Shown here: positions 1 through 9,638 of the stretch, one piece after another
Layout of the letters: each line of letters begins with the position of its first letter
Position numbering within the stretch: the first letter of the stretch is position 1
NCBI GenBank assembly: GCA_964505065.1
Contig: CAZDGF010000029.1
Coordinates: 1-44,382 of the forward strand
Source: JABMMZ01 sp964505065
GTDB lineage: Bacteria; Bacteroidota; Bacteroidia; NS11-12g; UBA955
DNA: 44,382 nt
Direction: 5' to 3'
Notes under the pieces: model-generated
Told to the model about the DNA's origin: nothing
What the model saw: the letters and a program-made list of their open reading frames with translations, nothing else
Database searches by the model: none
Position numbers and translations under genes: made by a program

Positions 1-59
1 AGGATTTTTGCCGCTAAAATAATATTCTTTTTTTTAATGCGTAATTTGGGTTAAACCAA

Positions 60-360
60 CACCCTTATAAACATTAGAACGGAAGGCATTTGATTGGTCA
101 AATTCGTACCGTAACCATTACCACGTCAATTCGATTGGTCGGATTACCTCCAAACACTTGTTTTGCTATACATAAACCACCCTCCGCTTGGGCGGAGCAG
201 GCTCTACCCTCTCTCCCGCATAGGCGGGACAGGCAAAGGAGGGGAATAATACACCTTTGCTTGGTTGAATTGCTTATAAATAGTTTTTTTGCTATAAATA
301 AACCACTTCTACCTCTTTGAGGGAGGGGAATAATACCCTTTTGATTTGTAAAATTGTAAC
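60..360. repeat. Degenerate repeat block at left edge
   Basis: No credible gene lies in the first 408 bases. The stretch holds short repeats. A gattggtc-containing unit occurs twice (around 92 and 133). A module running from ttgctataMataaaccac to ggaggggaataata occurs twice in tandem, starting at 163 and 289 (period 126). Small GC-rich hairpins lie inside the first copy (ccgcttgggcgg near 184, cccgcataggcggg near 214). A 33-bp segment at 174-206 recurs exactly at 14163-14195, and the acccttataaaca...gattggtc part recurs near 14269. Short open frames across it are explained by the repeats and look non-coding. Confidence 0.6.
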
Positions 361-408
361 CAAACAAGTGTTTTTAATTAATCATTGTTAATTACTAATT
401 TTTAATGA

Positions 409-3400
409 TTAAAAAATATACCTTGCCTCGGCTCTGCCTATATGTATGGTTTTGAATACAGGGGTTTTGCGCCCTTCGTAGCTAATATTTAGCTGAATAT
501 TGCCTGCTGCTTTGCCGCCAAATGTTATATTCCAAGTTAGGTTTCTGCCATTGCTAAGTCCGTTTAGCAAATCGTATGCCAAGGGCGAGTTATTATTGCC
601 TTTGTAGTTTATAATATGGTTGGTTATTTTAGCATCTATATTGCCTTTGTTTATAACAAAATAGCGCGCTTCTGCTCCTATTTCTTTTATATAGGCATTG
701 TTTATACTATTGTCTGCATTTTTGGCTTCGGTATATTTATAAAATATGCCCAAGCGTATGCCTTTTATATTTTGATAAAATAGCTCTGGAAAAATGGATT
801 GTACATTGTATTTGTATGTACGGTTTTCAAAAAATTGGTTGGCATTTTCTTTGTTTTGCTGCTCGGCTATTACTACTATATTGGTTTGTTTGGTAAAAGC
901 ATACCTTGAGGTAATATTTTGTCGGTATATTTTTTTTGTTTCAAATCCACTGTTTAAAAACTGCTTGCCTCTTGTGGTTTGTATGCTATGTTCCAAGCCA
1001 AATTTTGGGCTATTGCGGTTGTAAAAGGTGGTTTGTTTTATTAGGCTATTAATGGTTATCAATGCGCTATCTGCTACATTCAGTTTAAAAGGATTTACAA
1101 TAGTGGCAAAGGAATTATCGGTAATTCTTCTATCGGCTTTATAGCTTGTAATGGTATTGAAACGGCTAATGCTGCGCTTTAGTTTATTGCCATTTTGCCA
1201 TGTTTGAGGGGTTTGCAAACGTATGGTTTGATTGTACTCGTTGGTATTGCTTTTTATAAACTCGTTTGTAGGCAAATATATTTTAACGTATTGGGCTTTA
1301 TCTGTAAATGCCGCCAATTCAAATTCATTAATTTCTTGAATACCATTGCTGTTATAATCTATCCAATCGTGGGTGCCATTGCCAGGCAACACTTGGGTGT
1401 AGCTAAATTGTTTGCGTTGCTCTCTGCCTGTGCTTATTTGATAATAGGTTGTAAAATTCATTACTTTTTTAAAAAAAGCTGCATTGTATTCCATTCTGCT
1501 CAATATTATTTGCTCGGTAGCTGCATTTTTGCTTATCAGTTCCCTATAGTTTGTAGTAAAAGCCAAGCGGTTATTTTTTTTAGATAGATGCTCAATATTT
1601 CCTTTAATATTGGTAGCCAATGTTGAGTTTTGCAAGGTATTGTTTGCAGGCAGTTTATCTTGCCTTACGCTGCTTTCCAATCTATAATTCCATTTGGTTA
1701 AATTTAGGCTTTGTATAGTAGCCGAATATTGGGTAAAACTATACGAAGCTGTGCCTAATTTGCTGCTTGTATCGGTATTAAATTGGCTATTTTCCGCTAT
1801 GGCTTCTGTGCCTATTTGTAGGTTTTTAAATTTATAATTTATACCCGCATTGTAGCGCAAAAAGACATTTTTTGTGGTAATACTATCTGGTTTATTTTGG
1901 GTATTTAGCCTTTCGGTAGCAGATGTAATATTCAGTTTTTTATTGGTGTACATATAGCCCAATGCCGTGCGATAGCCCTTAAACTGATTGCCTCTTAAAT
2001 AATTGCCCAATTCTATATTTATGGCAGATGATTTTTGAATTGCAATATTACTATTTGCAGTACTTATAAGCTCGTACAAAGCAGGGCGAAGGCTTGAAAT
2101 ATTGCTCAATTGTTTGTTCCAATTTCTATCAAACTCTACCGAGCGGTAGCGTTCCACAGCTTTAAAATTGCTGCTTACATACTCTACTTTGGCTTGGTTG
2201 GTTAGTTTTAATTTTTTCCATGCAATATTTTTTTGGTTAAAATCTAAAAACAATCCTATGCCATCATCATTTTTTTTATCTAAAACACTGTACGTATTTT
2301 GGTTGTAATTGGTATAAGCACTTTCAATTTTAAGATTGCTATTGCTGTTAATTTTAAACCTTGTGCTAATGCTCAACATCTGCATTCTATTGGGTGCTAC
2401 AAGCTGAATATATGGCTCGTAGCTACCCTGCAACTGACCGCCTACAGGAGCTACCCAGCCATACACTCTGCCATTGGCGGCAGAAGCTATAGGCATATAA
2501 TTGCCTTTTCCCTGCCCCGCAAACGAAAAACTTAAAGTATAAAATACTGTATCATTTCCCTTGCTTGAAACTTGCTTAAAGTATGTGTAATTTGTAAAGT
2601 TTACAATGCTATCTTTTTTAATATATACAATTCTATCCGTAGGAAACTCTTTGTATGTTTTAATATTTTGAAATAGGGTAGGATTATCGCCTGCTTGTTC
2701 TAATATTTGGTTAATAGTATTGCTATTGCTGGTATCTGTGGGTTGTAGTTTATTGTCTTGTTCTGTAAAATAATTAATGCTTGTTGTCCATTTTTTGGTT
2801 TCAAATGTATTGCCAACAGTAAATACCGAGCGGTTATAGTTTCTATCGCTATATTGAAACTCAATAACAATACGGCTATATTGGGTTATCAGTTTTTTAG
2901 GCATAAATATAACTTCGCCCATATTATAATCTATTACATAATCGTTTTGCTGCCCCCTGTTTAATTTTTCGCCATCTATATATACTACCTCTGTGCCCGA
3001 TATTACAATAATATTCAATTCGCCATTATTACCTTGCAGTCTATATGGTCCTTGGTTTCCCTCAGTACCTTGTATTTGGTTTCTTGCAAACCTTCCTCTG
3101 GATATAGCAGCATCTAAATGTATATTGTGTTTTAAATTTTTACCTGTATTAATATCAAACTGCGCACCTCTGGATTTTTTGTAATACTTCATAAAATAGT
3201 TTTCTCTATTGTTTGCCATTAATACATCGCCAACGGTAAGCGTGCTGCTGTCTTTTTTAAAGGTTATAAATACTTTATCAAAATCTTGAATTTGCTGTGT
3301 GTTTCCCTCTGGTTGAATTGGATTATTTTCATCGCTTATGGCTGCCAATATAGAAATGCCTTTGCCCAAATTGCCCCCTATTTGTAAGTTCAAATTGCTG

Positions 3401-3864
3401 TTCAATACCACATCTTGATTATTGCCAAAACCCAAGCCTCGAGCTATATTACCATTAATATCTAATCCATTTGAATTTAAGAGAGGATTTCCATTTTTAA
3501 CTTTTTCATTGTTGTAAAAGTAGCGTGGCTTTTCTGCATACGTTGGTTCTATCATCAATGGCGATTTATGCGCATATTTAGTATTAAAATTAAGATTAAA
3601 GGTGCGGTATATAATTTCTATTTCTTGGTTAAAAAAAGAAGAATCAAAAACAATGGTTTGTGTAGAATCTGAATAACTAAAACCTTCTGTTATTTTTATA
3701 TTATTTTTACGCAAAATTATGCTGCCTTCCACAATAGGTAAGGTATCTATTTTTAATGAAGTTTGTTGTACAATTATTCTATAATGCTTTAAGTTTTGAG
3801 CATTTAGCGCATTTGGTTTTAGTACCATGCCTATTATCCATATTAAAGCTAAAGTGCGCAGCAA
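409..3864 (-). CDS. SprA-like outer-membrane beta-barrel protein
   Basis: Predicted exported outer-membrane protein of 1151 residues with an N-terminal signal peptide ending near NALNAQ (residues 17-23). Residues about 137-151 (GNIARGLGFGNNQD) and 183-200 (IQPEGNTQQIQDFDKVFI) match the conserved N-terminal signature I associate with SprA and SprA-like Bacteroidota outer-membrane proteins. A later acidic segment, DYNSNGIQEINEFE, is also typical of that family and resembles a calcium loop. The rest alternates polar and aromatic residues as beta strands do, and the protein ends in an aromatic residue (ARYIF). It is much shorter than true SprA (over 2000 residues), so I do not call it SprA. It starts 2 bases after the upstream kinase stops, so translational coupling is likely. 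Its function is unknown; transport or surface assembly is inferred. Confidence 0.7.
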   Translation of the reverse strand: MLRTLALIWIIGMVLKPNALNAQNLKHYRIIVQQTSLKIDTLPIVEGSIILRKNNIKITEGFSYSDSTQTIVFDSSFFNQEIEIIYRTFNLNFNTKYAHKSPLMIEPTYAEKPRYFYNNEKVKNGNPLLNSNGLDINGNIARGLGFGNNQDVVLNSNLNLQIGGNLGKGISILAAISDENNPIQPEGNTQQIQDFDKVFITFKKDSSTLTVGDVLMANNRENYFMKYYKKSRGAQFDINTGKNLKHNIHLDAAISRGRFARNQIQGTEGNQGPYRLQGNNGELNIIVISGTEVVYIDGEKLNRGQQNDYVIDYNMGEVIFMPKKLITQYSRIVIEFQYSDRNYNRSVFTVGNTFETKKWTTSINYFTEQDNKLQPTDTSNSNTINQILEQAGDNPTLFQNIKTYKEFPTDRIVYIKKDSIVNFTNYTYFKQVSSKGNDTVFYTLSFSFAGQGKGNYMPIASAANGRVYGWVAPVGGQLQGSYEPYIQLVAPNRMQMLSISTRFKINSNSNLKIESAYTNYNQNTYSVLDKKNDDGIGLFLDFNQKNIAWKKLKLTNQAKVEYVSSNFKAVERYRSVEFDRNWNKQLSNISSLRPALYELISTANSNIAIQKSSAINIELGNYLRGNQFKGYRTALGYMYTNKKLNITSATERLNTQNKPDSITTKNVFLRYNAGINYKFKNLQIGTEAIAENSQFNTDTSSKLGTASYSFTQYSATIQSLNLTKWNYRLESSVRQDKLPANNTLQNSTLATNIKGNIEHLSKKNNRLAFTTNYRELISKNAATEQIILSRMEYNAAFFKKVMNFTTYYQISTGREQRKQFSYTQVLPGNGTHDWIDYNSNGIQEINEFELAAFTDKAQYVKIYLPTNEFIKSNTNEYNQTIRLQTPQTWQNGNKLKRSISRFNTITSYKADRRITDNSFATIVNPFKLNVADSALITINSLIKQTTFYNRNSPKFGLEHSIQTTRGKQFLNSGFETKKIYRQNITSRYAFTKQTNIVVIAEQQNKENANQFFENRTYKYNVQSIFPELFYQNIKGIRLGIFYKYTEAKNADNSINNAYIKEIGAEARYFVINKGNIDAKITNHIINYKGNNNSPLAYDLLNGLSNGRNLTWNITFGGKAAGNIQLNISYEGRKTPVFKTIHIGRAEARYIF

Positions 3865-3866
3865 TA

Positions 3867-6800
3867 TTATTTTTCTATAATGGGTAATACCACATAAAAA
3901 GTAGCCCCTTGGTTTATTTCGCTATCAAAATAAATAGTGCCATTAAAGCTCTCTACAATTTTTTTGCAAATAGATAAGCCTAAACCCATGCCCGATGTTT
4001 TGGTGCTAAAATTGGGCGTAAATATTTTATCTTTTAATTCCGTGTCTATACCTTTTCCATTGTCTTTAAAACTAATGCTTATAGTGTTTTCAATACGTTC
4101 AATACCTACATTAATAATACAAGGCAAATCCTCAATAGCTGCTTGCTGTGCATTTTTTAATATATTGGTAAATACCCTTTGAATTTGGCTTTTATCTATA
4201 TATACCATATTGGCTGCGGAAGGTGTTTTAAATTTAATAGTTACATTGCCTTGCGAGTTGAATAAATGTATTGAAGAGTTTAAAATAGTATTGATATCTA
4301 CCAGTTCTAATACCGCAATTGGCATTTTAGCAAACGAAGAAAACTCTTCTGCCATATTACTTAAATGTTCTATTTGCTCTATTAATATATGACTAATGTT
4401 TTTTACTTTTGGTATTAGGTTTTCATCGTTTCTGCTAATAGATAATTGCAAATGTTGTAAATGCAATTTCATGGGTGTAAGCGGGTTTTTTATTTCGTGG
4501 GCTACTTGTTTTGCCATTTCTTTCCATGCACCCTCACGCTCGCTTTGAGCCAATTTTTCTGTACTCAACTCAAGTTTTTTTAGCATATTGTTGTATTGCT
4601 CCACAAGCTGCCCTATTTCATCATTCTGATGCCATATAATGGGTTTGTTTTGGCTGCCTACTTTCATTTGCGAAAGGCTATTAATCATTATTTTAAGTGG
4701 GCGAACAAGGCTTCTGCCTGCATACGTAGCAATTAGCAAAGATATTGCCATTAATAGTGTTGTAATATTCAATAAATCGCCCAAGTATTTAGAAAACTCT
4801 CTCTTCAAATCTATAGATTGAGAAAAGAAAGGCAAATGTACATAACCTATTAATTTTCTATTTTCATCAAACACAGCATTGTAGTTGGATATATAAGTAA
4901 GTTTACCAATAGTTTCGTTTTGCTTAAAGCTGTACGCATTGTTTTTTGCCAATTTTTCAAAAGCTACAGGGTTTATAATTTTAGAAAACCAACCCTCGTT
5001 GTATATTCTATTATTGCCACTTTCTGTAAGCTCGCCTTTGGTATTGTATAGGTTTATATCTACCTCGTAGCTGTTAGATAAATGTTTAATAAGTGTATTG
5101 AGCGAAAAATCGTTCTGTTTTTGATAGCCTATTTCAATTTCATTTACAATTTGCGACATTTTTTTATCCAATGCTATATTTTGCTTTTCGTTGAAACTAT
5201 TGTTTACATTTTGTACAGTAAAATAAGTAACTACCGAGCATATAAATACTGCCAACAGCACAAATGCTATACGAATTTTTGTTTCTAAATACAGTTTGTT
5301 GATGTTTATAATCCTTAATTTTTTTTGAATTGCCACATATACCTTACTAACAATTCTATTGTGTTTAAAAATATTTAAAACAATAGAAAGTAAATACATA
5401 ATAAAAATACCAAACAAAATAAGACTAATAAAAAACAAGAAAATAAAGGTAAATACACCTATTCTGCTTATCCACGATTCTGCTTTTTTAGATACAATTA
5501 AAAATGTATTGGTATCTATTTTTTTAAGTAAATGCGAAAACTCATCAGAATTGAAAAAAGAAGCATCGCTCATTACCTTGTAATTCTTATTATCACTCAA
5601 TTTAAAAGGATAGCTACCAATACCTTTTACCAATAAATTATTTTGATATACGGCATACGAGTATTGATTATCTAAATCTGTTGAATATACTTTTTTATTA
5701 AAAAAGTAATCAAGATTATACAAATCGCTTTTTACCTTTGGTATCAGAATAACAAAAACATAGCCTTCTGTAATTTTTCCAGGGCATATTTCATATTTAG
5801 CCAAATAGCCGCCCAAATAGTTCAATTCATTGATAAATAAGAAATAATTGGCTACACTTCTGTTTGAAGATTTATTGTAAATATTATTGATAAAATTAAA
5901 AGGAATTTTATTGGGCGTTATATCTTTGCCTGTAGCATCATAACGCATAAAATCTATATCATAATTTTTAATATAATCATTAAAAAAAGTGTATTTATAG
6001 TTTAGTTCCAGCTCATTATAATCATTGCCATAATAACTATAAAATTTTGAAAAAACATTATCTTTTATTAGCTCTTTTTCTATTAAAGAAAGATTCATTT
6101 CGTTTTCTAAATCTTCCTGGTCAACAAATTTATTCGCAAATATTTTTCTATAATTTTGTTCTTTAGTATTTGTAATTTGATTGAGGTGTATGGCAAAATA
6201 AGCCGAAAAAACTACAGAAAGCGCAATAATATGTTTGGCTTTTAGCTTATTGGGAAACAATACCAAATAGCAACATAAAATACTTAATATACTAACGCAA
6301 ATAAGTAAAAAACCATTTTCTAATTTATAACTAAAAAATAGCAATGCTACCAATAAGCCAATATTAAAGTGTAGCAAAATAAACAGCCCTTTTTTGTATT
6401 GATGATTGGTAAGATGAGAGATTATGCGAATGCCAATAACAATACTTAAAAACATGCCAAAAATATTTGTCATGCCTATAATGGTTAAAAAATTAACATT
6501 TGATAATTCGCTAAAGTCGTAGCTTATTTGAGAATTGTAAACAAAAGATGGAAAACAAAAAATAAGTACAAAATAGATTAAAGCCCATATTAATATGGCA
6601 GATACAATATAGTGTGTTTTTACTTCAAATGGTTTTCGAGGGCGGCTTCGTATTAATTGATGAAAAATTAATAACAATAAATTTACACCCAATATAAGTA
6701 ATAAACAATGCCCAAGCGATGGCACAAAGGTGCTTAATGCTGCTATTTCGGGCGAAAATATAATATTCGAACCTTTTTCTTTAAAAATAATATTGGCATA

Positions 6801-7532
6801 AGAAAGCATGATTATTAACAAGCCATAAATACTTAATAGTATAATAAAAAAGTTTATTCTAAAGTATTTATGGTTTACACTTTGTAAAAAAACTGCAATT
6901 AAAAACAAAAAGAAAGACAGCAAATAAAGGAAGTTAGCAAGGCTATACTCGGCTTTTTGGGTAAACTCTGAATGGTTTATTTTTGGAAAATTAATTAATG
7001 TTGCTATACTATCATTTTTGGCAAAACTCTCTTGCTCCAATTGTATTTCGCCAATATTTAACTGGTCGCAAAATACATTTTTAAAATACTCATTGTTGAT
7101 AGGAAACTGATGAAAAATTTTATACAAACAATAAATATCATAGCCATTTATGTTATGTTTTACTACTTGGTAATACCCATTTTTTGTATGAATAATTGAA
7201 GTGCCTTCGGCTTTTATATTCTTTAATTCTTTTTGTGGAAGGGTATTGCTTGTCCAAAAAACCAATTCATTGGTTTTATATACTGCAATATCATAGCGTT
7301 TGTCTTTTAATTGTTGAACATATTCCGAGTTAATATCAAATTTTATTAATGTTTGATAAAGCTTTATAGATTGCGCAATTTCGGCTTGTTCTACGGCTCT
7401 TTTTTGTAGTTCTTTTACTAAATAGTCGTTAATATTTTGCTTTTTAATTATTTGCAACGAGGAGTTATTCTCTAAGAACACTCCTATACTTAAAACAATA
7501 AATGACGCTATGAATAAACTTTTTTTTAGCAA
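3867..7532 (-). CDS. Large polytopic sensor histidine kinase (NtrY-like core)
   Basis: Membrane histidine kinase of 1221 residues, far longer than usual. It has an N-terminal membrane segment, a periplasmic region to about residue 200, a cluster of roughly seven hydrophobic helices (about 205-460), a second extracytoplasmic region, two further membrane segments, another sensory loop, and then a helix leading into a HAMP domain (RSLVRPLKIMI...). The kinase core is complete: H-box AHEIKNPLTPMK with the phospho-acceptor near His1012, N-box NILKNAQQA near 1123, G1 DNGKG near 1157, and G2 SGMGLGLS near 1181. The start is TTG at 7532, 14 bases after hldD. No response regulator is adjacent, so it is an orphan kinase here. 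The signal is unknown; placement between hldD and an outer-membrane barrel suggests envelope sensing (inference). Confidence 0.85.
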   Translation of the reverse strand: MLKKSLFIASFIVLSIGVFLENNSSLQIIKKQNINDYLVKELQKRAVEQAEIAQSIKLYQTLIKFDINSEYVQQLKDKRYDIAVYKTNELVFWTSNTLPQKELKNIKAEGTSIIHTKNGYYQVVKHNINGYDIYCLYKIFHQFPINNEYFKNVFCDQLNIGEIQLEQESFAKNDSIATLINFPKINHSEFTQKAEYSLANFLYLLSFFLFLIAVFLQSVNHKYFRINFFIILLSIYGLLIIMLSYANIIFKEKGSNIIFSPEIAALSTFVPSLGHCLLLILGVNLLLLIFHQLIRSRPRKPFEVKTHYIVSAILIWALIYFVLIFCFPSFVYNSQISYDFSELSNVNFLTIIGMTNIFGMFLSIVIGIRIISHLTNHQYKKGLFILLHFNIGLLVALLFFSYKLENGFLLICVSILSILCCYLVLFPNKLKAKHIIALSVVFSAYFAIHLNQITNTKEQNYRKIFANKFVDQEDLENEMNLSLIEKELIKDNVFSKFYSYYGNDYNELELNYKYTFFNDYIKNYDIDFMRYDATGKDITPNKIPFNFINNIYNKSSNRSVANYFLFINELNYLGGYLAKYEICPGKITEGYVFVILIPKVKSDLYNLDYFFNKKVYSTDLDNQYSYAVYQNNLLVKGIGSYPFKLSDNKNYKVMSDASFFNSDEFSHLLKKIDTNTFLIVSKKAESWISRIGVFTFIFLFFISLILFGIFIMYLLSIVLNIFKHNRIVSKVYVAIQKKLRIININKLYLETKIRIAFVLLAVFICSVVTYFTVQNVNNSFNEKQNIALDKKMSQIVNEIEIGYQKQNDFSLNTLIKHLSNSYEVDINLYNTKGELTESGNNRIYNEGWFSKIINPVAFEKLAKNNAYSFKQNETIGKLTYISNYNAVFDENRKLIGYVHLPFFSQSIDLKREFSKYLGDLLNITTLLMAISLLIATYAGRSLVRPLKIMINSLSQMKVGSQNKPIIWHQNDEIGQLVEQYNNMLKKLELSTEKLAQSEREGAWKEMAKQVAHEIKNPLTPMKLHLQHLQLSISRNDENLIPKVKNISHILIEQIEHLSNMAEEFSSFAKMPIAVLELVDINTILNSSIHLFNSQGNVTIKFKTPSAANMVYIDKSQIQRVFTNILKNAQQAAIEDLPCIINVGIERIENTISISFKDNGKGIDTELKDKIFTPNFSTKTSGMGLGLSICKKIVESFNGTIYFDSEINQGATFYVVLPIIEK

Positions 7533-7546
7533 TTTTTTTTATGTGT

Positions 7547-8512
7547 TTACCAAATTTTCTCCTCTAATAAATAATGTTGAATATAATCATTTATACCCTC
7601 TTCTAAAGTATGAAAGGGAATATTATAGCCTGTATTCAGTAGTTTTTGGATTTCTGCTTTGGTGTAATATTGGTATTTATCTTTAATATCTATTGGGGTT
7701 TCTATGTAATTTATATTTGGCTCAATTTTTAAACTGTTAAATACTGCATTGCCCAAATCATTGAATGTACGAGCCATGCCGCTTCCAAGATTGTATATAC
7801 CACTATCTTTTCTATGGTGTAGCCAATAATACAAAACATTTACCACATCTTTTACATATACAAAATCTCGTACCTGATTACCATCTTCGTATTCTGGTTT
7901 ATGCGATTTGAATAAATTAAGCTTACCATTTTCTTTTATTTGCCTCGCAGCATGCAGTATTACCGATGCCATTCTGCCTTTATGGTACTCATTGGGTCCA
8001 TACACATTAAAAAATTTAAGCCCTATCCAAAAGTATGGTTTTTCCTCTTGAGCCAAAGCCCATTTGTCAAATTCATTTTTACTTTTACCATAAGGATTTA
8101 AGGGCGAAAGTTGAGGAATAGTATTTTCATCATCATTAAAACCAAACTCGCCCATACCATAAGTGGCAGCACTACTGGCATACACCAAAGGCAAACCCTC
8201 TTTTATACACAAATGCCATAAGCCTTTTGTAAATTCTACATTTAGCTCCTCCAAAATGGTGTAATCAAACTCGGCTGTATCTGTGCGTGCTCCAATATGA
8301 AATATAAATTGTATTTGGTTGGCATTGGTTTGCGCCCACGCTATAAAATTTTTTCTATCTACAAGCTGCGTATATTTTTTATTTTGCCAATTTTTTTCTT
8401 TTTCTTTTTTCCCAAAATCATCTACCAATACAAGGTCGTAAAAGCCCTCGTTGTTCAATTTGGTAATCAAACAGCTGCCTATAAAACCTGCCGCTCCAGT
8501 TATTATTATCAT
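7547..8512 (-). CDS. hldD: ADP-L-glycero-D-manno-heptose 6-epimerase
   Basis: Extended short-chain dehydrogenase/reductase of 321 residues that converts ADP-D-glycero-D-manno-heptose to the L-glycero form used in the lipopolysaccharide inner core. The NAD(P)-binding motif GAAGFIGS is at residues 6-13, the DD pair at the end of beta-2 is near 31-32, and the catalytic pair Tyr141/Lys145 lies in NPYGKSK. HldD-typical segments include FHIGARTDT, SSAATYG and KFFNVYGPNEYHKGRMASV. Length and architecture are normal. It is the first gene of a tight minus-strand run with the large kinase and the SprA-like barrel, and it is divergent from queD across 63 bases. The ATG start at 8512 directly precedes the Rossmann motif. 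Confidence 0.93.
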   Translation of the reverse strand: MIIITGAAGFIGSCLITKLNNEGFYDLVLVDDFGKKEKEKNWQNKKYTQLVDRKNFIAWAQTNANQIQFIFHIGARTDTAEFDYTILEELNVEFTKGLWHLCIKEGLPLVYASSAATYGMGEFGFNDDENTIPQLSPLNPYGKSKNEFDKWALAQEEKPYFWIGLKFFNVYGPNEYHKGRMASVILHAARQIKENGKLNLFKSHKPEYEDGNQVRDFVYVKDVVNVLYYWLHHRKDSGIYNLGSGMARTFNDLGNAVFNSLKIEPNINYIETPIDIKDKYQYYTKAEIQKLLNTGYNIPFHTLEEGINDYIQHYLLEEKIW

Positions 8513-8550
8513 ATTGCAATGTAAGTTTCCAAAATTAAATAATATCTGCT

Positions 8551-8558
8551 TAAATTTG
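8551..8558 (+). promoter_or_regulatory. Bacteroidota -7 box for queD
   Basis: TAAATTTG matches the -7 consensus TAnnTTTG exactly and lies 17 bases before the queD ATG. I found no clear -33 TTG element. Confidence 0.5.
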
Positions 8559-8575
8559 TACTCTATTTTTTATAA

Positions 8576-9010
8576 ATGCAAAATCCCGTAGTATTTGTTA
8601 CCCGAAAAGCCCATTTTAATGCAGCACACAAGCTTTATAACCCAAAATGGAGCAGAGAAGAAAATGAGCAACTTTTTGGAAAATGTGCCAATCATCATTG
8701 GCATGGTCATAATTTTGATTTGTATGTTACCATAAAAGGACGACCAAATTTGGATACTGGCTTTGTTATGGATTTAAAACAATTAAAAATATTAATAGAA
8801 AACGAAGTTGTAAGCCATTTAGACCATAAAAACCTCAATACAGATGTGCCTTTTCTTGCAGGTATTATGCCCTCGGTAGAAAACGTGGCCATTGCTATTT
8901 GGAACAGATTAATGCCCCATTTACCTCAAAATGTAAAACTACATAAAGTATTGCTTTACGAAACCGAGCGCAATTTTGTAGAATATTATGGCGATGAAAC
9001 TCCATTTTAA
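8576..9010 (+). CDS. queD: 6-carboxy-5,6,7,8-tetrahydropterin synthase
   Basis: QueD/PTPS family enzyme of 144 residues. It makes 6-carboxytetrahydropterin from 7,8-dihydroneopterin triphosphate, the second step to the queuosine precursor preQ0. Zinc ligands are visible as His18 (NAAHKL) and His43/His45 (HWHGHN). The catalytic cysteine is Cys37 in GKCANHH, and the Asp83/His84 pair is in HLDHKNLN. The family C-terminal motif LYETERN carries the pterin-anchoring glutamate. Length is normal. No other queuosine genes are nearby. The paralogous PTPS role in biopterin synthesis cannot be excluded from sequence alone, but the Cys37 context and bacterial setting favour QueD. Confidence 0.88.
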   Translation: MQNPVVFVTRKAHFNAAHKLYNPKWSREENEQLFGKCANHHWHGHNFDLYVTIKGRPNLDTGFVMDLKQLKILIENEVVSHLDHKNLNTDVPFLAGIMPSVENVAIAIWNRLMPHLPQNVKLHKVLLYETERNFVEYYGDETPF

Positions 9011-9056
9011 TAGACAAAAATTTTAAATGTGTTATTAATTGCATTGGTTTAAATTT

Positions 9057-9064
9057 TACTTTTG
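9057..9064 (+). promoter_or_regulatory. -7 box for the DivIC/FtsB-like gene
   Basis: TACTTTTG is an exact TAnnTTTG match located 10 bases before the ATG at 9075, implying a very short 5' leader. Confidence 0.5.
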
Positions 9065-9074
9065 AAACATAAAA

Positions 9075-9365
9075 ATGAAAGCCCTTTGGCATAAATATAG
9101 ATATTGGTTAATAGGTATTTTTGTAATTATATGGATGACCTTTGTAGATAGCAATAATTTTATAGATTTAATTACTTTGCGCAAAGAAATACATACACTA
9201 AACGAAACTAAAACATATTATATAACCGAAATAGCCAAGGCGAAAAAAGAGCAATTAGAACTATTTACAGACAAGCGCAATCTCGAAAAATTTGCCCGAG
9301 AAAAATACTACATGAAAAAAGAAAACGAAGACCTTTTTATTTTTGTAGAGCCTGAAAGGAAATAG
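9075..9365 (+). CDS. Septum formation initiator family protein (DivIC/FtsB-like)
   Basis: Small bitopic membrane protein of 96 residues. A short basic cytoplasmic N-terminus (KALWHKYRYW) precedes one membrane helix (about residues 11-24). A charged coiled coil (about 33-75, ITLRKEIHTLNETK...) is followed by the family's C-terminal ARE-KYYMKKENEDLFIF segment. In the FtsB/DivIC family this fold pairs with FtsL and FtsQ to activate septal wall synthesis. The size and the AREKY..K..ED motif are standard. It has its own promoter, so it is not obviously in an operon with queD. Confidence 0.85.
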   Translation: MKALWHKYRYWLIGIFVIIWMTFVDSNNFIDLITLRKEIHTLNETKTYYITEIAKAKKEQLELFTDKRNLEKFAREKYYMKKENEDLFIFVEPERK

Positions 9366-9638
9366 TTGGCAAATGTTTAATTGGCAATAGGCAAATAAAA
9401 GCTGCGTAGCAGCGAAAGGTCAATAGTATTGTGCGTAAGCTCATTGCTAACAAAAAATCATTATTCATTCATCATTCTTAATTTTTCATTGCTCGTTATT
9501 AATTCCTCATTATTAATTAATCATTATTAATTATTAATTAAATTTCATTAAACATAAGTTTTATTTAAATACAAATTAATATAAGCATAACATAGATATA
9601 CAACCTTTGCGGCATTAATAATAAATATAAATAAAAAA
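9366..9638. other. AT-rich intergenic stretch
   Basis: This 273-base gap holds no gene I can support. It contains ttggcaa-type short repeats (9367-9396), a small hairpin gctgcgtagcagc near 9402, and long runs of attaatta-like sequence (9480-9545). A weak -7-like AACCTTTG sits at 9602-9609, before the lipoprotein gene. Confidence 0.4.

Noticed and set aside
90..367. Short open frames on both strands at the left edge
   Set aside because: They lie entirely inside degenerate repeats, have no family match I recognise, and the two strands overlap each other.
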